Assembly (NCBI RefSeq): GCF_004115265.2
Contig: NC_046304.1
Span: 14,810,292 to 14,874,291 of the forward strand
Direction of reading: 5' to 3'
DNA length: 64,000 bases
DNA from: Rhinolophus ferrumequinum
Lineage: Eukaryota > Chordata > Mammalia > Chiroptera > Rhinolophidae
The notes under the pieces were generated by a model, which did not search any database, was not told the DNA's origin, and saw only the letters and a program-made list of their open reading frames with translations. The position numbers and the translations under genes are program-made. Positions 56,862 through 64,000 of this stretch are shown here, one piece after another (the stretch's first letter is position 1; each line of letters opens with the position of its first letter).

Positions 56862-57198
56862 TCAGCACACTCTATGGCCAAAGTACTGTTGCAGATTTTA
56901 TCTGATTAACATTCCTGACGTGATCTTGGGGTCATCCTTTTTCTGGACAGCTCGGCGGGCAGTTTTTAAACAATGCTTCTTCTCAGGCACCATCTTGACC
57001 AAGAACCTTCCCTCAGGGCACATGGTAATAATATAGCCAGGAGTCATCAACCAGATCCCAAATCAGTGCCTTCTGAAAGAGACTCTCCTGGGAGCTGGTT
57101 GCAAAGGTAAACGTGGAAACAAGAAAGAGAGAAAAGGAACAGTAGCCCGGCATCCTGGTCAGCAGGCTCACCTGTGATTCACCTGCAGACAAAGAGAA

Positions 57199-57204
57199 AA
57201 TAAA
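57199..57204 (+). terminator. SHPK: Candidate proximal SHPK poly(A) signal
   Basis: AATAAA about 340 bases after the stop codon. Whether it is used is unknown. Confidence 0.35.
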
Positions 57205-58191
57205 TGTGGACTTCAGGCACCAAAAAATCTGGTGGCTCCAAGTAAGAAGAGTGGGCTCCATGTAAGAAAAGAAGACGCTTCCCACCCCACACCCCACCTC
57301 CAGCTTTTGGATTGATTGTTTTTAGGGACGTGAAGCCCAGACTTGCGTCATATGTGCTGTTGGAAAATTCCTTCCCTAGTGGATTGTACCACACGAGCCC
57401 TTCCTGATCTCATTCTCCCCTGGACACAGCTGGTTAGCTGGGGTGGGGGAAGCCCAAGGACAGTGAGGCAGGCTGGCTGAGATGAAGATACAGCAGTCTG
57501 TACTGGCCTTCTCGCCACGTACTTCCCCTCAAGGACAGCCTGTGCCCCAGATCCTCACAACACAACTGGCTTGAAGACATGGAACAGGGAAGGAAAGGTG
57601 GATGGCATGACCAGCAAGGGGGATGGATGCGGCATGGCCACCACCACTCGGGCACGTTGTTCCCAAGAGTCTAACCAGGCACGAGCAGGACCCTTTTCCA
57701 GGATTGGGTCTATGCAACAGTGGGTTTTGCCCTTGCACAACCCTGGAATCTTGCCAAGCTGAGGGATGCATCCAGACATTCTCCTGCTAGAGGGGGTGGT
57801 CAGTTTAATGAGAGAGGACCTAGCTCTTCTTTCTTTTGGTGTGGCCTTGCTGGCCCACCATGTGTTTCTGTCGTGCAGGACATCCCACGGAGGCAGCATG
57901 CCTGCAGGAACCCCTGCAGGGATCGCTCCGTGGTCAGGAGGATGACTGCTATGGCTTCCAGGACAGGGCCACCATTGCTGCATCTACTTCCAGACTCCCA
58001 AGGGCGATCCCAGCCTCAGGCAGACTCTGAGGCACCCAGGCAACTTTGTGTTTGAGAAATAGTCATGTCGTCTCTTTGTAAGCGTCACTTTATGAATTCC
58101 ATGATTGTCTGAAACTCTTAGATGAATCTGTCTGACAGTGCCGATTGAATTTCGTATTCTAAAGCTCATTCTTTCAGAACCTTTTCCCTTT

Positions 58192-58197
58192 AATAAA
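58192..58197 (+). terminator. SHPK: Candidate distal SHPK poly(A) signal
   Basis: AATAAA followed by a T/G-rich stretch (acctgtctggtttggg) about 1.3 kb after the stop codon. Confidence 0.5.
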
Positions 58198-58958
58198 AGA
58201 CACCTGTCTGGTTTGGGAAGACTGTGAGTTACATCAGAGCCGTAGAGCTGGGTGCGGGAGGTTGGACCTGATAGCCCTGAGGAATCATTTGTAGGTTCTC
58301 CTGTAGAAAGAACCTGTTTGCACCAGAGTGGCTGCAGATCACTCAGGAAAGCCGTGTAATTTTTCTCTCAGCCAGAATGAGTTAAGACGCCATCCTTTTT
58401 GAGACCCTGAAGAAGGCTTCTGAGAGAGAAGGCACCAAGGGAAAGGTCAAAGGATAACAGCCGTGTCCGTCAGGAGGAACTGGCCCTCTGACTTGCATTT
58501 TCAGGGTGTGTGGATGGAATCTGTAATTATAAAATTAGGAACTAGATGGGTGTCCGACAAGCCCAGGCAGCCCAGCCCAGTGCTCAGCGCGCAGCCCCTT
58601 TTCCTGAGTCCACTCTACCTCTGAGGACTAAGCCTTGCACGTTCTGAGCTTGTCAGCTAACAGTGCTGCTGCCGTTTCTATTGCATGTGGCCTGGAGCCT
58701 CTGCAGAGGAGTTGAGAACAGCTGCCAGGGCCTCGTTTTTCCAGCCTGAAGTCAGAAACCACTACTGCTTCTGCTTTCATTCCCGGGAGATACCAGGGAG
58801 TGTTTGAGACCAGCATGGTCCTCAGGTGAGGAGCTGGGCTTTTACAAGTATGGCTGCTGGCAACGTCCTGATCTTGGAAGCAAATGGTAGCCTCGCACCT
58901 GATTTCCCACCTGATTTGCTTCGGCCAGTAAAATGTGAACTTTAGAAGTGTGTCACTT

Positions 58959-59004
58959 TACTAACAATTGTCACCCCAATAAACTTCAATTGAAAAAAAA
59001 AAAA
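58959..59004 (+). mobile_element. 46-base L1 3'-end insertion with target duplication
   Basis: 'ctaacaattgtcaccccaat' then 'aaacttcaattg' and a poly(A) of 13 bases lie between two identical 15-base copies of agaagtgtgtcactt (58944-58958 and 59005-59019). It is an extremely 5'-truncated but genuine retroposition event. Confidence 0.85.
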
Positions 59005-59324
59005 AGAAGTGTGTCACTTGGAGGCAGAAGCCTTTAGGAGCCAGGGTGTCATTCGCCACACTCCCTTCCCTTGGCCACATTGATTGGAGGTGTCCCAGCG
59101 AGTGGAGGCTTGGTCAGCTTTGGTCCTGTGTAAGGGCAACGTGGCGTAGAGCACTCATCAACCAGTGAGTGGCATGCAGTGTGACTGAGACATAAAGCTC
59201 CGAGGTTTGAAGCCACTGAGGTTTGGGGGTTGTTTGTTACCACAGCATAACTGAGTTCATCCTGACCGTTACAGCCACAGCAGAGACTGTGCCTGAGGAG
59301 TCTTAACTGCACCCAGCACACACC

Positions 59325-59740
59325 CAGGTGAGTCTTATTTATTGAGCATCTACTAGGAACTGGGTATTCTGTCAGGTTCTGTGATGTGCTGTTGAATTTC
59401 CATCCCTAGGGAATGACACTATGACCGATTTACCCACGTGCGCAGGAGGAGCAATTCATTTTTACACAAGTGACATCGATCTAAACCGTGGAGTGTTTCA
59501 ATCCATTGACACTAATCACAGTATTTTTTGAGTACTGCTATGTATTCCTCTAATCAGAGCTCATTGCACCTCTACTTGTTTGAACTCGCTTGATCTGCAC
59601 AATGATCTTAGAAAGTGGGTACTATTACCCTCATTTCTCAGATGAAGAAACCGAGACACAAAAAAGTTAACTTACCTAAGATCCAACACTAGGAGTCAAA
59701 GCCCAGAACCCATTTTCTCTAGCCTTCTAGGCAGAGAGGT
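59325..59740 (-). repeat. L2 and MIR relics
   Basis: 'atttattgagcatctactag' at the left is an L2 3' end. 'agtgggtactattaccctca', 'tttctcagatgaagaaaccg' and 'aagttaacttacctaagatc' further right are antisense MIR. Confidence 0.7.
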
Positions 59741-60194
59741 CACGCTGGGCAAACGTATTTATGTGACAGTGATTGGCACGTCCAGGATAGGATGAATTGT
59801 CTGCTGTAACTTGGTCAAATGAAAGGGTGTCGTAGGAGTTGTGTCTGGAAACGTTGGCCCCACAGTGGAAGGTCTTGGATGCCAGACTGGGGGGTTCGGA
59901 CTTTCTCCTACAGGCAGCAGAGTGGGGGACTGGGGCTCATGGGCTTCAGAAGTATAAATGCTGGTGGTATGGACTCCGGATTGGAGGATGGGTGTAGGGG
60001 CCCAATTGGAGGAACCTAGAAAATAGCCTGTGAGAGATAGTGGGGCACGAACCAGCGTGGGGCCAGAGGAGTAAGTGCCAGCTTTCCAGCTCAGTCCCTT
60101 GCCCCCCGCCACACACACCCTTCCTTTGGCCCTTGACTATATCCATGTAATGTTTATGTGGCTTTCATGTTCTCCATTTTCCTTTTCTTCTCCA

Positions 60195-60310
60195 GTGGAC
60201 TGAAAGCTCCTTGAGGGCAGGGTCCCTATTAGGTGTTCTCTTCCCTAGCCTCCCCCTGGGCCCATAGGTGGTATGTCCTCACAGGCAGAAGCCTACACCT
60301 GCCCAAGGTT
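60195..60310 (+). repeat. L2-like relic (uncertain)
   Basis: 'gtggactgaaagctccttga' then 'gggcagggtccctattaggt' resembles the L2 3' end. Confidence 0.45.
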
Positions 60311-62139
60311 CAGCTCAGTGCCATCTGCCTGCTGCAGTCTCCATGGCAGCGCATTTGCCACCGGGTTACAATTGCAGCTGGCTTCCAGGGCCCTGCTCAG
60401 TGTTCACTGTTGGGGCCTGTTGGCCCCTGGCTTGTGCCTGTTTCAGGGAGCCCCACCCTGTCAGCATCACAGAGAACCTCATGGGTCTTCCCCCTCGTTA
60501 TCCTGGCCTCCTTGAGGGCAGAGACCCTCTTACTCACCCCACTCACTGCTGTGGGTTCGAAAAGTACAAAGCAGCCCCTCAGGAAGGAGGGTAGGTTACA
60601 CCTGACCTCTCCTCAGCCACTGTCTTTGAAAGTGAGATATTCTCGGTATTGAGATGCTCACTGGCGTGACTCATAAAACATTAAGCAAATCTTGTTTTTT
60701 TTCATTAAAAAACAATTAGTCACAACCTCGAGCTAATGGCCGGATACAGCTCAGCAGTCTGCAGATGTGGTTCTCATGTTGAAATAATGAGGATGAGAAC
60801 AATAATCCCTCATGCTTGACTGGAGCTCTACCAGCTCACAGCGCCCATTCACACCCAGTATCCTTTTTAATCCCCGGGAGAGCCGTGCAAAGCAGGAGGG
60901 GCAGGTGCTCTGGCCGGTTTTGTGGGTGAAGAAGCAAGCCCAGACCTTCAGCTACCACTTAAGTATCTGGCACCGCCAGGCCTCTTCTCCCCTGCCTCCA
61001 TTCTCTGCCCACACCCCGACCCTCCAACTGCTTCTCCCTTTTGTTCCAGTCCCTGCCCTGGGTCCCAGCTCTGCAGAGGAGGGCTTAGCCGTCGGGTGCT
61101 GAGTGGATGGCTGATCCGTCCCCAGTTCAGCCGGCCAGCTCCATGCCCTTCTGGAGCATGCTGACCCCTCTCACAGACCCCTGCCTTCCACGGGAGCTGG
61201 TCTTTCAGACTCATGTGGGTACCTGGTGACACGCACAGACCGAATGAAGAAAGTAGTTTTCTTCCAGGTTTGCAGTTTGTCATCTGAACCTGGGACCCCT
61301 GAAGCCATTTAAAATCTGGGAGGCAAGACGCACAAATCAGGGAAGTTAACTGTCAGTACAAGATTTAGCAAACTTAAGACACGGTTAGTGGAGTTGTCAC
61401 TGTCCTTGGATGGGTCACAGGTATCTGCAGTGGTCCCTTCGCCACTCTCCCTGGGGCTGAGACTAGAACTGCCCGGTTCCTCCCCGGGTCCTCCTAGAGC
61501 TGCCAGGCTCATAGTTCCCAGCTTTGGTCATCAGTCTTTTTCTGCACATGGGAGAGTTTGCTGGTTTCCAGCTGTGCCAGAAAGTCTGGCTTCAAATCCT
61601 TGAGGAACCCAGGTGGATGAAGAACATAAATTCGGCTTCTATTACCAGCATCAAGGGCTCCGTTGAAATCCACGTGCCCCCTGGTGGTGACACTCAGAGG
61701 GAGAACTGTGGCCATTGAGCGACTTCGGGGTTCAACGTGGGTCACAGCAGACTCAGCCCACCCCCTTGCGTCTTGCCGCCATCAGACCCGAGCTTGGAGA
61801 AGTGCCCCCTTCTAGAAGTCATCATTAAAACATGATCTACTTACAAGGAGCTCTAATGGGTACGTCGTTGCGTAGAGTCTAGAACACTCTGTTCAAATTC
61901 TGACCCAGAAAACCACACGGCTGGTGGCGAGGCCCAGCCCTGAGGTCTTGCCCGCGCCACCATTGCGTGAGTTTTAGCAGAGCCACTCAGTGCAGGTGCT
62001 GTTCGGATAAAGTCAGTCAGCGTGCCCTGTTGGGTAAAGCACAGCGCGAGGCTTAGAGAAGGGAAATAGAGGGCACGAGAGCCCTGTCTCACCCTGGAGC
62101 CATTAAAATCTGCAAAGTAAGACACAGACATCAGTTTGG

Positions 62140-62390
62140 TTAAAGCTCAATACCAGCTTTAGGAAACTCCACCTGAGACTAGTACGCTTGCCGCTGTCCT
62201 TGGGCAGGTTACGTTCCCCGTTGACACTTCGTTTCCTTATCTTAAAATGGGGACAAAATCGTGCTCACGTCATGAAACTTTGTGAGGGCCCGATGAGATA
62301 GTGAACTCGTATAAGGTACTTATCCCAGAACCTGGCACACTGCGGGTGCTCAGTAAGTATTCACTGCGATTGTTATTGTCATTTTGATCA
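62140..62390 (+). repeat. MIR SINE relic
   Basis: 'cttgggcaggttacgttccc', 'ttatcttaaaatggggacaa', 'gggcccgatgagatagtgaa' and 'gaacctggcacactgcgggt' are sense MIR in order. Confidence 0.7.
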
Positions 62391-63796
62391 TATGTACCAG
62401 TGACCACAGGGAGGCACAGGCTGAGATTTCCGCAGGAGTTGACATAGGTGAGATTTCTGCAGCATTTCAGGCTGCGTCCTTGAGGGGGCAGGCTTTTTGG
62501 AGGAGGTGGGATTTGCATGATTGACTCTCAGCATCTGTAGGTCTCATCTGTCACCTGGCCTAAAAGATGGGTTTAGTGGGATGGATAGTGCTAGCATGTT
62601 GGGCAGAAAGAGGGTAGGGCAAAAGCGTGGAGGCAGGCACAGTTAGTGTGGCTGGGGAGCCGATGTTTCTAGGTGACAGGAGGGGGTGGGCTACGGTGGG
62701 AGAGAGGGCTGGGGCTGTGGGCTCAGGGTGCCAGGCCGAGGGGTGGAGCCTCATTTGGTGAGGGGGTGAGATCAGGATGATGTTCTAGGACTGTGGATTG
62801 GGAGGTGGCAGACGGGGGGTGACGGCCTGGGGAAGGGAGGCACCTCTGGGTGCCTCAGGTTGGGAAGAAGTGGCTGCCAGCTGCAGAGAGGGATGGATGT
62901 GAGCCACAGAAATGTATTCCAGACAGCAAGACAGTGGAGATGACAAAGTATGTTGGTCTTGGTGACCAGAAGAAAGTTGGTGTCTTCACAGGCAGGAACA
63001 TTGAGGGGAGGGAACGGGGAGAGAAGAGGAGCCCATTTTGGGATGAGCTGAGGGGAAGGGGTCTGTGGTCTTCACCTGGAGATTCCGGGAGACAGGGATG
63101 GAGCTCAAGGGAGAGGGCTGGGCTGGACGCCAGGATGAAGGGTCACTGGCTTGGGAATGTTAGATGGGTCCCTGGAGCGTTGAGGGTCTCAGAGAGGGGT
63201 AGGAGGAGATAAGAGTCCTGGGGAACACCTGTGTGTAGTGGAAGGGCATGGTGAGGAGAGGACACCAAGGAGAGCAAGAAGGAGCCATCAGGGAAGGAGG
63301 AGCAGGGCCAGAATCTCCCCTGCAGCTCTGGGAGCACACGCGGTACTAAGTCTACCCTGGGACATGTTCTCAGCACCCACTGGCTCTGTTGGCAAAGCGG
63401 ACGTATTTAGTGATGTGTGTTGTCTTCGCTGGACGCAGAGAGCCCCTTGGAGGCTAAGGGAATGGTTCTGGTGGAAAAGTATGACACTCCCCTTTCTTGG
63501 ACATTGCTCCTGGGCGGGCTGGTTCTCAGCACCCCTCTCAGATGTCTCCCCCCCATGCAGAGGGCTGTCCGTAGCTGAGTCCTGGGCTTGGTGCAGGCCG
63601 TGTGTGAGCCGGGGGCTGTGCCTGACACAGTGACAGCATATCACAGCCTCTATACCGAGGTGCTCCTCATGGCACTTCTGGCCCTCGAGGTTAAAAGGAA
63701 CAGTGACCCCAGAGGACTTGTATGTCGAGGGGGTCACTGTTGGTAAGTCTTTCGTATAGGTAACAGATTGTTACGTAGTGATTAAGGATAAATTCC

Positions 63797-63984
63797 GGGG
63801 TGGCCAGTTGGCTCAGTGGTTAGAGCACAGTGCTCATAACACCAAGGTTGCAGGTTTGATTCCCAAATGGGCCAGTGAGCTGCGCCCTCCACAACTAGAT
63901 TGAAAACAATGACTTGACATGGAGCTGATAGGTCCTGGAAAAACACACTGTTGCCCAATAGTCCCCAATTAAAAAAAAAAAAGA
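63797..63984 (+). mobile_element. tRNA-derived SINE, short form
   Basis: Head 'ggggtggccagttggctcag' and 'tggttagagcacagtgctca', B box 'caggtttgattcccaaatgg', tail 'aacacactgttgcccaatag' and an A run. The duplication ataaattcc (63788-63796 and 63985-63993) flanks it. Confidence 0.85.
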
Positions 63985-64000
63985 ATAAATTCCATGATCC

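Larger units (their letters stand above)
56862..58215 (+). other. SHPK: SHPK 3' UTR
   Basis: Unique sequence from the stop codon to an AATAAA at 58192-58197. An earlier AATAAA at 57199-57204 could give a shorter form, so alternative polyadenylation is possible. Confidence 0.55.
58216..63780. other. SHPK-TRPV1 intergenic or TRPV1 5' region
   Basis: TRPV1 is the next gene in human on the same strand, with 5' non-coding exons close to the SHPK end. I searched for the TRPV1 start exon (MKKWSS...) and found none, so only promoter, 5' UTR or intron sequence could lie here. L2 and MIR relics and a very short L1 insertion are listed separately. About 62.4-63.4 kb is purine-rich, GC-moderate unique sequence. 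Confidence 0.45.

Noticed and set aside
58216-63780. TRPV1 coding exons
   Set aside because: Expected neighbour, but neither the start exon nor any ankyrin-repeat exon was found; the gene must begin coding beyond the window.

Overview
This is mammalian nuclear DNA: GT-AG introns, CpG-rich divergent promoters, MIR/L2/MER5/MER20 relics, L1 copies and processed pseudogenes. The youngest repeats are tRNA-derived SINEs (head GGCCGGCCC-GGTGGCTCAG, B box GGTTCGATTCC, tail ending near CCCCAATAAAATCTT) and a palindromic TA-flanked DNA transposon with ends like CCGTGTTTCCCCGAAAATAAG. From memory these SINEs fit a bat, most likely a horseshoe or leaf-nosed bat lineage; the species call is inference.

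The window holds the block known in human 17p13.2 as P2RX5-EMC6-TAX1BP3-CTNS-SHPK-TRPV1, inverted relative to the human reference. About 1-8.1 kb is the flank where the 3' end of P2RX5 is expected; only a weak candidate last exon is visible. EMC6 (minus, single coding exon, 8306-8638) is head to head with TAX1BP3 (plus, 4 exons, 9262-13230) across a CpG-rich promoter with NRF1, YY1, CCAAT and GC-box motifs. CTNS (minus, 10 coding exons, 30525-16503) converges tail to tail on TAX1BP3. CTNS in turn is head to head with SHPK (plus, 7 exons, 32097-56861); their shared promoter carries a perfect palindromic E-box of the lysosomal CLEAR type and a ZNF143-type site. After SHPK, 58.2-64 kb is non-coding and leads towards the expected TRPV1.

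All four genes look intact. The exons join in frame to 110 aa (EMC6), 124 aa (TAX1BP3), 367 aa (CTNS) and 478 aa (SHPK), the lengths known for the human proteins. EMC6 is a core subunit of the ER membrane insertase, TAX1BP3 a single-PDZ scaffold/antagonist, CTNS the lysosomal cystine/proton exporter, and SHPK the sedoheptulose kinase of the non-oxidative pentose phosphate branch.

Introns are heavily colonised. CTNS intron 7 has a rearranged L1 with a SINE inside and a BTF3 processed pseudogene. SHPK intron 1 has an RPS26 processed pseudogene split by an L1 and a palindromic DNA transposon split by a SINE. SHPK intron 2 has an L1 split by a fossil LTR and by a dimeric SINE, and a HAL1/L1 ORF1 relic split by a fossil MaLR LTR and a SINE. 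I saw no convincing undescribed biological system; the most notable items are the two divergent promoters, the dimeric SINE, the nested insertions and a possible N-terminal extension of SHPK.
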